From Paenibacillus albidus (GTDB lineage Bacteria > Bacillota > Bacilli > Paenibacillales > Paenibacillaceae), in assembly GCF_014644435.1 (NCBI RefSeq), contig NZ_BMKR01000006.1, positions 248,001 through 312,000 on the forward strand: a DNA stretch of 64,000 nt, given 5' to 3'. The notes below the pieces were generated by a model, which worked only from the letters and a program-made list of their open reading frames with translations, did no database searches and had not been told where the DNA came from. Both the position numbers and the translations under genes were made by a program. Below, in pieces: positions 16,227 to 25,933 of the stretch. Positions within the stretch are counted from its first letter, which is position 1. Every line of letters starts with the position of its first letter.

Positions 16227-18671
16227 CTACTTTCTTAATTCTGCGCCAAAAGTTTGCCCAAGTGACGCCAGAACCTGTTCGTGCACCTCTGACACCTCGT
16301 CATCGGTTAATGTATGGTCATTATGGCGGTACAGCAGCGAGATCGCGATACTCTTTTTGCCGCTGTCCAGCTTGCCTCCGCTGTAGACATCAAATACCTG
16401 TACTGATTGCAGCAGGCTGCCTCCATTTTCACGAATGGTATTCAGCAGATCCCCTGCCGATACCGAAGCATCAACCACTACCGCAATATCCCGCTCCATA
16501 CCCGGGAAACGGGGCAGATCCTTGTATTGCAGACGGCTTGCTGCCATATCATACAGCGGCTGGAGCAGGATTTCCGCAACATAGGTGTCCACCAGATCAA
16601 GCTTCCGCTGCAGCTCGGGATGAATCTGTCCTAGGGTTCCTATCTGCAAGCGTCCTTCCGTCCCCTGCAAATAGATCGAGGCCGAACGTCCCGGATGGTA
16701 GCCTTCCGGCGCGTCACCTTCATAAACGATACGCTCGTGTAGACCCAGATGGGCAACAACGGTCTCCAGTGCTCCTTTCAGATCGAAGAAATCCACCGGT
16801 TCGGCGGCTGCATTCCATTGCTTGGCGACACGGGTACCGCTAAGCAAAAGCCCCATGACCGGCAATTCACGCGGCTGGCGGGTCAATTGTTCTTCATCCG
16901 TGAAGAATACATTCCCGATTTCGAACAATGCCAGGTCACTTTGCCGGCGGTTGGTATTGTAGCTGGCAATATCGAGCAGCTGCGGCAGCAGGCTCGTACG
17001 CAGCACACTACGCTCTTCGCTCATCGGCATAGCCAGTTTGACGGCCAGTTCTCCCCCTGACAAGGCAGGGAACAGCTTGCTTTGTTCCGGCTGAATGAAC
17101 GAATAACCCAGCACCTCCTGGTACCCGCCATGTGCCAAAAGACGGCGCAGCTCACGGCGGATGTTCTGCGAAGCCGTCAAAGCACCCGGTGTCGTTACGC
17201 CTTCAATCAGGGTCGTCGGAATTTTGTCATAACCGTAAAGCCGGGCAATTTCTTCAATAAGATCCACATCGTAGCTGATGTCTCCGCGTCTTGTCGGCAC
17301 CTGTACTTCCAGCATATCCGAAGCGGCATCGCCGCATTTGAAATGCAGACGGCCAAACAGCGTCTTAACCTCCAACAGCGACAGCTCTGTGCCCAGATAA
17401 CGGTTCAGCTTGTTCAGCGACAAGCTCAGTATTTTCTCTTCGGCTGCATCGCTTCCAGCCTGGACAATGCCTTCAAGGACGGTTCCCCCGGCATAACGGG
17501 CAATAAGGGTTGCGGCACGGTTCAGTGCCGGCAGGACTGCCTGAGGATCAACCTCCTTCTCGAAACGCAGGGAAGCTTCGGAGCGAAGCCCCAGCTGCCG
17601 GGAGGTCTTGCGCACCGTTCCGCCGTCGAATCTGGCGGATTCCAGCACCAGATTCACTGTAGCTCCGGTTACCTCAGAATTCAGGCCGCCCATTACACCC
17701 GCCAGCGCTACAGCTTTGGCACCGTCGGCAATGACCAGCATTTGCGGCTCCAGCTTCCGCTCCTGGCCGTCCAGCGTAGTCAGCACTTCACCCTCGCGGG
17801 CCTGACGAACGCTGAGAACGCCGCCTTCCAGTCTATCCGCATCAAAAGCATGGAGCGGCTGCCCGTACTCCAGCATCACATAATTGGTAATATCCACAAT
17901 ATTATTGATCGGACGCACGCCTGCTGCCATCAGACGGTTCTGAATCCAGAGCGGGGAAGGCCCAGGCTTCACTCCGGAAATATACCGCACAGCATAATGC
18001 CCGCAGTGTTCTTCATTCTCAATGCTTACGGAAATCGAAGCAACGGCACTGCCGCCCGCTTCAACAAGATCAGCCTCCGGCTTCGGCAGGTTCACCTCAC
18101 GCGCCAGAATGGCACTGACTTCGTAAGCTGCACCGATCATGCTGAGGCAATCGGAACGGTTCGGAGTCAGGTCGAATTCCAGAACCTCGTCGTTCAGTCC
18201 CAGCACATCCGCAATATCCAGGCCAACCTCCATATCCTCCGGCAGAACCAGGATACCTTCCTGGAGCTCCTTGGGCAGAAGCTTGTCGTTCAGACCCAGC
18301 TCTTTGGCCGAGCAGATCATGCCTTGCGAAAGAACGCCGCGCAGCTTCGCCTTTTTGATATCCAGACCCGGCAATTTGGCACCAACAAGGGCTACCGGCA
18401 CTTTTTGGCCTGCTTCCACATTTTTGGCACCGCAGACGATTTGCAGATCCTCGCCTTGTCCGGCGTCCACGATACAGACGTTCAGCTTGTCGGCATCCGG
18501 GTGTTTCTCTTTCGATTTCACATAGCCGGTGACAATGCCGGAAATGCCTTTGTTGCGGCGTTCCACCCCATCGATTTCGATGCCGGCTGCCGTTATTTTG
18601 TCGGCAAGCTCTTCGGCGGTCACTCCCTCTAACGATATATATTCAGCCAACCATCCGGTTGATACTTTCAT
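16227..18671 (-). CDS. pheT: Phenylalanyl-tRNA synthetase beta subunit
   Basis: 814 residues, standard bacterial length. An N-terminal tRNA-binding (EMAP-like) domain at about 40-150 (VVTGYVKSKEKHPDADKLNV) is followed by the B3/4 editing domain, the B5 domain (TRRGDISYDVDLIEEIARLYGYDKIP), a catalytic-like core and a C-terminal ferredoxin-like anticodon-binding domain (DLPRFPGMERDIAVVVD). With PheS it forms the (alpha-beta)2 enzyme that charges tRNA-Phe and hydrolyses mischarged Tyr-tRNA-Phe. It lies 63 bases after pheS in the same T-box-controlled operon. Confidence 0.97.
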   Translation of the reverse strand: MKVSTGWLAEYISLEGVTAEELADKITAAGIEIDGVERRNKGISGIVTGYVKSKEKHPDADKLNVCIVDAGQGEDLQIVCGAKNVEAGQKVPVALVGAKLPGLDIKKAKLRGVLSQGMICSAKELGLNDKLLPKELQEGILVLPEDMEVGLDIADVLGLNDEVLEFDLTPNRSDCLSMIGAAYEVSAILAREVNLPKPEADLVEAGGSAVASISVSIENEEHCGHYAVRYISGVKPGPSPLWIQNRLMAAGVRPINNIVDITNYVMLEYGQPLHAFDADRLEGGVLSVRQAREGEVLTTLDGQERKLEPQMLVIADGAKAVALAGVMGGLNSEVTGATVNLVLESARFDGGTVRKTSRQLGLRSEASLRFEKEVDPQAVLPALNRAATLIARYAGGTVLEGIVQAGSDAAEEKILSLSLNKLNRYLGTELSLLEVKTLFGRLHFKCGDAASDMLEVQVPTRRGDISYDVDLIEEIARLYGYDKIPTTLIEGVTTPGALTASQNIRRELRRLLAHGGYQEVLGYSFIQPEQSKLFPALSGGELAVKLAMPMSEERSVLRTSLLPQLLDIASYNTNRRQSDLALFEIGNVFFTDEEQLTRQPRELPVMGLLLSGTRVAKQWNAAAEPVDFFDLKGALETVVAHLGLHERIVYEGDAPEGYHPGRSASIYLQGTEGRLQIGTLGQIHPELQRKLDLVDTYVAEILLQPLYDMAASRLQYKDLPRFPGMERDIAVVVDASVSAGDLLNTIRENGGSLLQSVQVFDVYSGGKLDSGKKSIAISLLYRHNDHTLTDDEVSEVHEQVLASLGQTFGAELRK

Positions 18672-18734
18672 GTCCGCTCACTTCCTTTTGTTTCAGATGT
18701 TGTTATTGCCTGATCCAACCTGCCAACCGGCAGT

Positions 18735-19769
18735 CTATACACCCCTGAACTGCTTCACGAAGCTCATATCATTACTGTAGAAATGACGGATATCATCGAT
18801 GCCGTATTTGAGCATGGCAATCCGTTCTACCCCCATGCCAAAAGCAAAACCACTGTATTCAGCCGGATCGTAGCCGCCCATTTCCAGAACGTTCGGATGT
18901 ACCATCCCGGCGCCGAGAATCTCCAGCCAGCCCGTTTGTTTGCAGAGCCGGCAGCCGTTGCCTCCGCATTTGAAACAGCTCACATCCACCTCTACACTAG
19001 GCTCGGTGAACGGGAAGAAGCTTGGACGGAGACGAATATCGGTATTCGCCCCAAACATCTCTTGTACAAATTGCTGCAGAGTTCCCTTCAGGTCACTCAT
19101 GCGGATGTCACGGCCAATCACCAGACCTTCAATCTGGTGGAACTGGAAAGAGTGGGTCGCATCGTCGTCGTCACGGCGGAACACTTTGCCCGGGCAGATG
19201 ATTTTGACAGGGGCTTCACCCTTCATCGCCTGCATGGTCCGGACCTGCACCGGAGACGTCTGGGTGCGCATCAGCAGATCATCCGTTAAATAGAAGGAAT
19301 CCTGCATGTCGCGTGCCGGATGGTTCTTCGGCAGATTGAGCGCTTCAAAGTTATAATAATCCGTCTCGACCTCGGGCCCCTCAGCCACCCGGTAGCCCAT
19401 GCCGATGAAGATATCTTCAATTTCCTGTACCACCCGGCTCAGCGGATGTATGCCTCCTTGGGCCAGTCGGCGGCCGGGCAGTGTAACGTCCACTTTCTCC
19501 GCTTGCAGCCGGTTCAGAGTCTCCTGCTGCACAAATGCCTCCTGCTTCGCTTCGACAATCTCTTCAATTGCGCTGCGCACCAGATTGGCTACTTGCCCGA
19601 TGATCGGACGCTCCTCAGCGCTCAGACCGCCCATACCGCGCAGAACCTCGGTCAGCTCCCCTTTTTTACCGAGGTATTTGACACGTAAATCATTCAATTC
19701 CTGCGGGTTGCTGACGTCCTGCAGCTTCGCCAGCGCCTCAATCTTTAATGCTTCCAATTTTTCTTTCAT
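18735..19769 (-). CDS. pheS: Phenylalanyl-tRNA synthetase alpha subunit
   Basis: 344 residues. An N-terminal coiled coil (about 1-80) packs against tRNA, then the class II catalytic core with motif 2 ([23 protein letters not shown]) and motif 3 ([22 protein letters not shown]) near the C-terminus. It contributes the Phe/ATP active site. A CxxC pair ([17 protein letters not shown]) near residue 270 forms a zinc-like knuckle found in many Firmicute PheS proteins. First gene after the T-box leader, followed by pheT. Confidence 0.97.
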   Translation of the reverse strand: MKEKLEALKIEALAKLQDVSNPQELNDLRVKYLGKKGELTEVLRGMGGLSAEERPIIGQVANLVRSAIEEIVEAKQEAFVQQETLNRLQAEKVDVTLPGRRLAQGGIHPLSRVVQEIEDIFIGMGYRVAEGPEVETDYYNFEALNLPKNHPARDMQDSFYLTDDLLMRTQTSPVQVRTMQAMKGEAPVKIICPGKVFRRDDDDATHSFQFHQIEGLVIGRDIRMSDLKGTLQQFVQEMFGANTDIRLRPSFFPFTEPSVEVDVSCFKCGGNGCRLCKQTGWLEILGAGMVHPNVLEMGGYDPAEYSGFAFGMGVERIAMLKYGIDDIRHFYSNDMSFVKQFRGV

Positions 19770-19865
19770 GGCCGTGTACAGCCCCCTTCAAATCAATAAT
19801 GGATTCAGCCTGTAATATAAGCCTGAACTTGAGATAAATCTTTCAAGTTCAGCTTATATAGCAAC

Positions 19866-20180
19866 AAAAAAAGGCCTTTCCTCCCGGTAAGGGACGAAAA
19901 GACCGTGGTACCACCCTTGTTAGACATTATGCCCATATACGTTTAAGAGTTGTTCTTTCCTCTTCCAACGTGAATGAAGCCCGTCTCACTTTATACAGAA
20001 ATAACGGTCTGCGGCCGGTATCCCCTACTTTCTCTGCACAGGGCAAGCCCTGGCGGAGTTTCAAGGAACTGCTCCGGAGCGAACTTCGGCAGACCTGCTT
20101 CATAGAGACGCTCTCAATCAGGCGGCATCTCCTCCCTGTAAGACAGGGGCTGCGTACTTTTCTCCATCAATGCATTTTGC
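19866..20180 (-). promoter_or_regulatory. T-box leader of pheST
   Basis: The T-box sequence AAGGGTGGTACCACGG lies at 19918-19903 on the minus strand. It is followed by a terminator helix (about GGTCTTTTCGTCCC pairing with GGGAGGAAAGGCC) and a run of seven T. The 5' part contains an AGTA motif (GAGAAAAGTACGC, near 20155) expected in stem I. TTC at 20083-20081 in GAAGTTCGC is a good candidate specifier codon for Phe. Uncharged tRNA-Phe would bind and favour the antiterminator, raising synthetase expression. Confidence 0.9.
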
Positions 20181-20199
20181 TCAGTAGATATACCTAAAT

Positions 20200-20228
20200 A
20201 TTATACTCAAAAATCTCTTTTTTGACAA
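20200..20228 (-). promoter_or_regulatory. SigA promoter of pheST
   Basis: On the minus strand TTGTCA (20228-20223) and TATAAT (20205-20200) are separated by 17 bases, just upstream of the T-box leader. Confidence 0.8.
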
Positions 20229-20235
20229 GGAGAAC

Positions 20236-20625
20236 CGGATTGGGCTTTGTTATTCTTGCCGAGGAATCCATGACCCTTCTTAAGGGCTTAACCTTTACGA
20301 TTGATTACGGGGAGTTTGTAGCCAAAATCAGCCCTTCCGGTTCCGAAGCTTCCTGAGCAGGAAAACTTCATCTGGAGTCCGTATTTTGAACTGTACAGTC
20401 TGTTGCTCCGAGCTATGATTCTTTGGGTATAAGGCCCTGCTCTTCTTGACCTGGTACGACCAGCCAAACCATTGTTATCATAATCCAACTCACCGAAGGA
20501 TTGAGTGATCCCCGTTGGCCAAACCCCTTTCCAGATCGGACCCATGCCCTTGCCGGCAATCGGCAGAAGTTCTTTAAATCCGTGATGAGCAGCAATACGA
20601 TTTCAATCAGGGGGCAAGAGGCATG
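20236..20625 (+). pseudogene. Decayed ABC-transporter ATPase gene
   Basis: Three separate fragments in different frames match an ABC ATPase of the LolD/MacB type in the right order. First, FTIDYGEFVAKISPSGS near 20305-20350 corresponds to the strand before Walker A, but the GxGKS/T lysine is lost and a stop follows. Second, SGVRILNCTVCCSEL near 20370-20415 corresponds to the segment after Walker A. Third, QTIVIII, then DPRWPNPFPDRTHALAGNRQ near 20480-20560 corresponds to the H-loop region, where the D of THDP survives and the His is gone. Walker B and the signature motif are missing, so a large inner deletion is likely. The match was made by eye and is inference. Confidence 0.45.
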
Positions 20626-20748
20626 AGGTTTCCGTGGCATGCCAAAGTAATGTTGGATAGTCCCTGGGCTATACAGCTATTATTCTTAGGTTTGGCCCTG
20701 GTCGGCACGATGATTACATGGTTCAGACGGAGAAGAAAGCAGAAATAA
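20623..20748 (+). CDS. Possible 41-residue membrane peptide
   Basis: ATG at 20623 overlaps the TGA that ends the ABC ATPase remnant. The peptide starts MRFPWHAKVM, has one hydrophobic span (SPWAIQLLFLGLALVGTMI) and ends in a basic cluster (FRRRRKQK). AGGGGG lies 10 bases upstream. It may be a real small gene, or the relic of the permease that went with the decayed ATPase. There is no family match by eye. Confidence 0.3.
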   Translation: MRFPWHAKVMLDSPWAIQLLFLGLALVGTMITWFRRRRKQK

Positions 20749-20973
20749 AGGGATCACCAAAAAAGTCACCCTCCGCAGGCTGTTCCGCCAGTCGAGACGA
20801 AGCGACCAGGTTTTACGTATAACCTTCTAAGCGGAACCTAGTACAGCATCAGATTAAAAATAAGGGATGACTGAAGTCTGTTTGATATGGATTAGCGTTC
20901 GTCACCAGCTTTTGATCTGTTCTAATGTATATAGTACCTCAGAATGGTTTAAACAAGACTCAAACCTACATCA

Positions 20974-21106
20974 TGATGTATTTTGTACATTCAAAGGATA
21001 GCCATAAAGCACTTTTCGGCGAATACTGCGGTTCCTGCTGCACCAAATACACTGAAATCCTAAAACGAGCCTACTTTTTCCCATCCTGATGTATAAAGTG
21101 CACTCT
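20974..21106. repeat. Hairpin-repeat array, three units
   Basis: Three imperfect palindromes of the type TGATGTA, five bases, TACATCA: 20974-20993, 21032-21056 (CCTGCTGCA/TACACTGAA arms) and 21084-21106 (TCCTGATGTA/TGCACTCTA arms). Loop centres lie at 20983, 21045 and 21096, i.e. 62 and 51 bases apart. The same spacings occur in the array at 61.7-61.9 kb. The rest of 20749-21517 shows no gene or other feature that I can support. Confidence 0.5.
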
Positions 21107-21517
21107 AGCGCTTCGCTTTCCGCCCTAGGCTTACAGCGCACCTCACGGGAGGTGGCTTTCGAATGCGCCATCTATTCACCTTTTAAAGGCTGATGCTGTT
21201 CTGGGTTTCCTGTTATAGTCCTGAGTGGGATTCTACAATGGCAGGTATCGTTTGCGGAAAAGATGGGTAATAGGACTCAAGGGTTCGAAGATGAACAAGG
21301 CAGTAGGTCATACATAATTTTCTCTGTTTCATAGATATATATGTCCACACCCGCATTTCCTCCCAGGCTACCGGGCCTCTATTTTACCTTGAAAGCTTGA
21401 TACATAGGGGCTTATTAAGCTTTTTCCCTTCAGTGAGGAATTGCTCATCAACGCAAAAATATTGTCGATTTGTGCAAGAGATTTAAACATAGTTCTCAGT
21501 GCGGGGAGAGGATAGTT

Positions 21518-23128
21518 GTGGCTGGTTTCTCGGGGTTCAAATTTACATCTAAACTAATACTTTTATTCGCAGCGATCTCCGTTCTTCTGCTGGCCATCAG
21601 TATCGCCTCATTGCTGTATCTGAACAATACGTTTAATCGTATGTCGGATTCATTATATTATGATGTCTATCAGAATTCCGAGCTGATCCTGAATGCAGAC
21701 CGCGACCTGTATCAAGCGGCTGTCGCCCTGCATACCATAATGAACGGAAAGGTATCGGAGGCAGAGCGGAAACGTCTCTCCCGGGACTTTGCAGAAAATA
21801 ATGAGCAGGCCTGGCAGCGCGTGATGACGGCAAAATCCAATATCAACGCAATCACTCACCCGTATAATGGAAGGGAACAAGGCGGCCAGCAGCTCACCCA
21901 GCTCCTTCAAACCCTGGATTCCTTCGAGAGCAGTTTCAACAGCTGGAAAAAGACGGGGAAGGAGCTGATCGGAGAGCGTGGACAAACCCTCTGGAGTCCG
22001 GATGCTTTTTCAGTCGCCCGCATCAATACACAGCTCACTGAGGCCCGCAGCACACTGGAGGAAGCGGAGAACCGGATCGAAAGCTATGCCATGCAGGTAA
22101 CTGCTGCCGCCAAGGTCAAGAAAAGCAACTTATTCGCGCTGTACTCGCTGCTCCTTTTCCTATTGATCCTGGTCATTACTTACCTCGGCCGCAAGATCAT
22201 TTTATTGCAGAAAGAGAGGCTCGAGAAGCAAACACTGTATCAGCTCATTGGCGAAACAATGTCCGACTATATTCTGTTAACCGACCCGAACGGGTTGATT
22301 CTGTATGCTTCCCCTTCACATCTGAGCATATTGGGCTATGTCCCTCAAAAAGGCCACCCCCTCTCCAACTATATCCGCGAACCGGAAATAGCGTGGGCGA
22401 AGCTGAAAAGTGTGGTCCATGGCTTGCCCCGTATCTCCGAACTAAGGATGCGCAGCTCCCAGGGGCACTGGATATGGCTGGAGACGAAGGTATCGCCGGT
22501 TAACGGCAGCCGGTCTTTTCCGGCTCAATTCATGCTTGTTTCCCGGGAAATCACCGAACGGAAGCAATATGAAGAACGGCTGCACAAGCTGGCCTTCTAT
22601 GATCATTTGACGGCCATTCCCAACCGGGCCCATTTCAAAATGTATATGGAGAATCTGATCAGCCGGCCGGAGGAGCGCAAGCAAGAGATTGCCGTGGCCC
22701 TGCTGGATTGCGACAGGTTCAAACAGCTGAACGACACACTTGGCCATCTTGCCGGAGATGAATTCCTGCAGCTGCTCTCCCGGGAGCTGCAGCAGACGGC
22801 CAAAGGGACCGGACAAGCTTTCCGGATCGGCGGTGATGAATTCGCCGTGGTCATTCACCGTTTTTCCGGACCGGAGATGTTAAATGAAATCCTTGACCGC
22901 CTGCTTCAGCTGTTCAACAAAACGTGGTCGGTCAGCAATGGGGCAAGCTTCCATACCTCTGCCAGCATCGGTGTAGCGCTGTATCCGCAGCATGGCAGCT
23001 CCATTAATGATCTGCTGCGTGCCGCCGACCTGGCCATGTACCGCTCCAAGAATCATGGCGGAAATGAAGCCAACCTGTATGAAGAGCATAGGGACGAAGC
23101 CTATGCCCATAAGGTGAACAAAAGATAA
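21518..23128 (+). CDS. Membrane sensor with PAS and GGDEF domains
   Basis: 536 residues. One membrane helix (about 10-35), an extracytoplasmic four-helix-bundle-like sensor region (NADRDLYQAAVALHTIM, then RSTLEEAENRIESYAMQV), a second helix (about 208-226), a PAS/PAC domain (LIGETMSDYILLTDPNGLILYASPSH) and a GGDEF domain (DHLTAIPNRAHFKMYM, DCDRFKQLNDTLGH, FRIGGDEFAVVI) with intact signature. It should make cyclic di-GMP in response to an outside or redox signal. No RxxD inhibitory site is seen. GTG at 21518 is chosen because GGGGAGAGG lies six bases upstream; the frame is open 16 codons further. It stands alone and ends at a shared terminator. Confidence 0.88.
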   Translation: MAGFSGFKFTSKLILLFAAISVLLLAISIASLLYLNNTFNRMSDSLYYDVYQNSELILNADRDLYQAAVALHTIMNGKVSEAERKRLSRDFAENNEQAWQRVMTAKSNINAITHPYNGREQGGQQLTQLLQTLDSFESSFNSWKKTGKELIGERGQTLWSPDAFSVARINTQLTEARSTLEEAENRIESYAMQVTAAAKVKKSNLFALYSLLLFLLILVITYLGRKIILLQKERLEKQTLYQLIGETMSDYILLTDPNGLILYASPSHLSILGYVPQKGHPLSNYIREPEIAWAKLKSVVHGLPRISELRMRSSQGHWIWLETKVSPVNGSRSFPAQFMLVSREITERKQYEERLHKLAFYDHLTAIPNRAHFKMYMENLISRPEERKQEIAVALLDCDRFKQLNDTLGHLAGDEFLQLLSRELQQTAKGTGQAFRIGGDEFAVVIHRFSGPEMLNEILDRLLQLFNKTWSVSNGASFHTSASIGVALYPQHGSSINDLLRAADLAMYRSKNHGGNEANLYEEHRDEAYAHKVNKR

Positions 23129-23150
23129 TATCTCCCCTGTACCCGACTAT

Positions 23151-23203
23151 AAAGAGGCTGCTCCTGCAACCGTCTATACTGACGATTGCGGGGCAGCCTC
23201 TTT
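23151..23203. terminator. Bidirectional terminator
   Basis: Arms starting AAAGAGGCTGC and ending GCAGCCTCTTT with an inner GTC/GAC stem separate the convergent GGDEF and pullulanase genes. Confidence 0.85.
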
Positions 23204-23235
23204 ACAAACGGTTCTATTCGGTCAGCGGAGATCCG

Positions 23236-25617
23236 TTATCCGATGCGTCTCTCCGTCCCTTGCTCACGGTCCCGGACCAGCACCTTGACCGTCTCTTCAG
23301 TTCCGGAGAAGGTAATAAAACGGTCGCCGCCCCCATCCTTTTCTTCCCAGTCATTCAGGCGCAGGATATAGCCAATGGTTTCCGTGCCCGGAAGCACTTC
23401 AATTCGGGCCACTGCACAGCCGTTCTCGATCTGGCGGAAATCGCATTGGCCATCCTGGATGCCTGTACCCCACACCCAAAGATTCCAGCCTCTGTAATCG
23501 GCATCCGGGCGTTCATAATGGATCTCAATGACCTTGGACCGGGGGCCCGGCGCACTAATCTTATCGAAAAGAACCATCATCGACAATCCCTCAAGCGTTA
23601 CCTCGCCGTCTACTATCACGCGCAGCGGTGTTGTCCCGGCGTGGTTGTGGTCTACCACCACCTGCCAGCCGCCCTCACGCTCAGGCAATGGCAAGGTAAC
23701 CGGGCCGGGATTGGCGTTGAAGATAACCATAATATTGTCCCAGCTGTCCCCGCCGGCATTATCCTTAAGCAGGTAGGATACGATGCCGTCCTCGCAGCGT
23801 AGGAATTCCAGCGAGCGCTCAATCTCTTGACGCCCGTGCAGCCGGAAGGCCGGGTGGCTCCGGCGCAGGGCGATCAGTCCCCGGTAATACTCAAACACAG
23901 GCCGGAATACACGTTTCCGGTTCCAGCGGATGGCATTAATGGCGTCGCTGCTGCGGTAGCTGTTATGATCTCCGTATTTGCTGCGGAGCAGCTCATCTCC
24001 GGCATGCAGGAATGGAATCCCCTGGGAGGTCAGGATAATGCCATTAGCGAGCAGGGAACGGCGTACGGCTTCATTACCGAGCACATTTCCGGGATTAACG
24101 CCTACATAGGGGTTGGACAACGCCACGGCTAACTCTACACTGCCGCCGTCCTTCCGTCTGCCGTTCTCAAGCTCAGGGAACCCTGCCTCGTGCCGCAGTC
24201 CCAGCACGTTGAGCACCTTATCCCACAGATTCAGATTATCGTGAGCCGTCACATAATTCACAGCTTCCACCGGAGAATCGGTGAAATCATGAATGGCTCC
24301 TTTAATTCCGGCGGCCACAGCACATTCCTTTCCATATTCGCCGGTCGCAAAACCTCTGCCCCAGCCATCGCTGTCTCCTTTGATGGCAGAGCGGAAGTTA
24401 TCATTAAAGACAGCATAACCTTTGCCCCGCTGTACGCCCTTCAGCGTCTGGCTCGCAAGCGGCGATTCCCCTCCCGTCCAGGGCTCCCCGTAGATCAGCA
24501 GATTGGGGTTGACGTTAAGCCGAAGTTCTTCGGTAATCTCACGTATCGTCACGCTGTCCATCAGGCCCATGAGATCAAACCGGAATCCGTCGATATGATA
24601 TTCAGAAGCCCAATATAATAAGGAGTCCTTGATATATTTACGAACCATCGGCTGCTCTGTAGCCAGTTCATTGCCCACTCCGGAGCCGTTGGATAAACGT
24701 CCGCTGTAGTCACGGCGGTAGAAATAATCGGGGATCAGCGGCTCAAAAGGCCCTTTATCCACGGAATAGGTATGATTGTAGACCACGTCCATGATGACTG
24801 CAATGCCGTGGCTGTGCAGGGCCTGCACCATTTCCTTGAATTCACGGATCCGCACACCCGGCTCCGCCGGATTCGTGCTGTACGAGCCCTCGGGCACATT
24901 GTAATGCTGAGGATCATAACCCCAGTTGTAGTCGGTAAAATAAGGTGCCGAAGCGGCCCCGTCTTTACTTGCCTTCATTTCATCCACGGTCTGGAAATCG
25001 AATACAGGCAAAAGATGAACATGGGTGATGCCCAGTTCAACCAGATGATCCAACCCTACAGCCTGACCTTGAGCGTCTACCAAACCGGTCTCTGTAAACG
25101 CCTTGTATTTGCCTTTGTAGATCATTCCCGAGCTGTCATCGGCTGAGAAATCACGCACATGCAGCTCATAAATCACGGCATCCGCCGGGTGCGCAAGCGG
25201 TGGCGACTGATCCTTCTCCCAATGCTCGGGGTCCGTGTCCCGCAAATCCACAATGGCCGACCGTACCCCGTTGGCCGATACGGCTCTGGCATACGGATCA
25301 GCAGCTTCCGCTATAGTTCCATCGGCAAAAATAGCCCGGTACATATAATATTTGCCCTTCAAATCACCAGGCAGCCGGACCTGCCAGACTCCACTTTCCT
25401 CCCGCTGCATATGGACGATCCGTCCGCTGTCCCGGGTGTCGGCCGTCATGCCGGAATGAAGATCATTGCCGCCTGTCTCATATAGAACAAGTGAGACCGC
25501 AAACGCCGCGGGTGTCCACACTTTAAATACACTGCCTTCGGCAGAGTACGTCAGGCCCAAATCCTGGCCTTCATAAGTTTCTATTACAGATTGCGTATTC
25601 ATATAATTGCTGTTCAT
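23236..25617 (-). CDS. pulA: Type I pullulanase
   Basis: 793 residues, GH13. An N-terminal CBM48-like beta domain (about 20-110) precedes the catalytic barrel with the type I pullulanase signature YNWGYDP at 230-236. The nucleophile is D348 (DGFRFDLMG) and the acid/base is E378 (LIYGEPW); VMDVVYNHT-type region I is at about 274-283. It cleaves alpha-1,6 branches of pullulan, limit dextrins or glycogen. There is no signal peptide, so it is probably cytoplasmic and works on imported dextrins or stored glycogen. The C-terminal 100 residues form an extra beta domain (NLWVWGTGIQDGQ). It is monocistronic. The ribosome binding site (AGGATGGTG) before the ATG is only fair. Confidence 0.95.
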   Translation of the reverse strand: MNSNYMNTQSVIETYEGQDLGLTYSAEGSVFKVWTPAAFAVSLVLYETGGNDLHSGMTADTRDSGRIVHMQREESGVWQVRLPGDLKGKYYMYRAIFADGTIAEAADPYARAVSANGVRSAIVDLRDTDPEHWEKDQSPPLAHPADAVIYELHVRDFSADDSSGMIYKGKYKAFTETGLVDAQGQAVGLDHLVELGITHVHLLPVFDFQTVDEMKASKDGAASAPYFTDYNWGYDPQHYNVPEGSYSTNPAEPGVRIREFKEMVQALHSHGIAVIMDVVYNHTYSVDKGPFEPLIPDYFYRRDYSGRLSNGSGVGNELATEQPMVRKYIKDSLLYWASEYHIDGFRFDLMGLMDSVTIREITEELRLNVNPNLLIYGEPWTGGESPLASQTLKGVQRGKGYAVFNDNFRSAIKGDSDGWGRGFATGEYGKECAVAAGIKGAIHDFTDSPVEAVNYVTAHDNLNLWDKVLNVLGLRHEAGFPELENGRRKDGGSVELAVALSNPYVGVNPGNVLGNEAVRRSLLANGIILTSQGIPFLHAGDELLRSKYGDHNSYRSSDAINAIRWNRKRVFRPVFEYYRGLIALRRSHPAFRLHGRQEIERSLEFLRCEDGIVSYLLKDNAGGDSWDNIMVIFNANPGPVTLPLPEREGGWQVVVDHNHAGTTPLRVIVDGEVTLEGLSMMVLFDKISAPGPRSKVIEIHYERPDADYRGWNLWVWGTGIQDGQCDFRQIENGCAVARIEVLPGTETIGYILRLNDWEEKDGGGDRFITFSGTEETVKVLVRDREQGTERRIG

Positions 25618-25701
25618 TTGTATTCACCATCCTATGGCTCCATGCCGCTAACGCAAGGAAGCTTATAAGTCCATATATTTCCACAAAGGATCCCATTCAT
25701 A

Positions 25702-25719
25702 CTTGCACGACTTTGCAAG
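25702..25719. promoter_or_regulatory. Palindrome upstream of the pullulanase gene
   Basis: CTTGCA, six bases, TGCAAG lies 85 bases upstream of the pulA start, and a second CTTGCAAAG lies at 25861-25869. It could be a regulator site. The remaining 25618-25933 stretch shows no gene. Confidence 0.25.
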
Positions 25720-25933
25720 CGGGCCACACCGGGTACAGTCTTTCTCTCAAAACACTTTTATAGTGTCATCCTATGTAACAACCCGTTCACAAGTTTGGGT
25801 TGCTGGCCATATTCTACCGCCCACCTCTTCTATATCGGCTGCAAGTGTCCGGCATTTAAGCTTGCAAAGTGAAAGCAGCTATTCCAAAGAAAGTATACAC
25901 TTCCTGTGCAGGAATGGCGAATTCATGTCCAAC

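Noticed and set aside
16227..18671. Long open frame of 516 codons on the opposite strand of pheT
   Set aside because: It is a shadow of pheT caused by GC-rich third positions; the translation has no family motif.
20974..21106. CRISPR array
   Set aside because: Repeats are short imperfect palindromes with unequal spacing (62/51), the repeats are not identical, and no cas genes are near.
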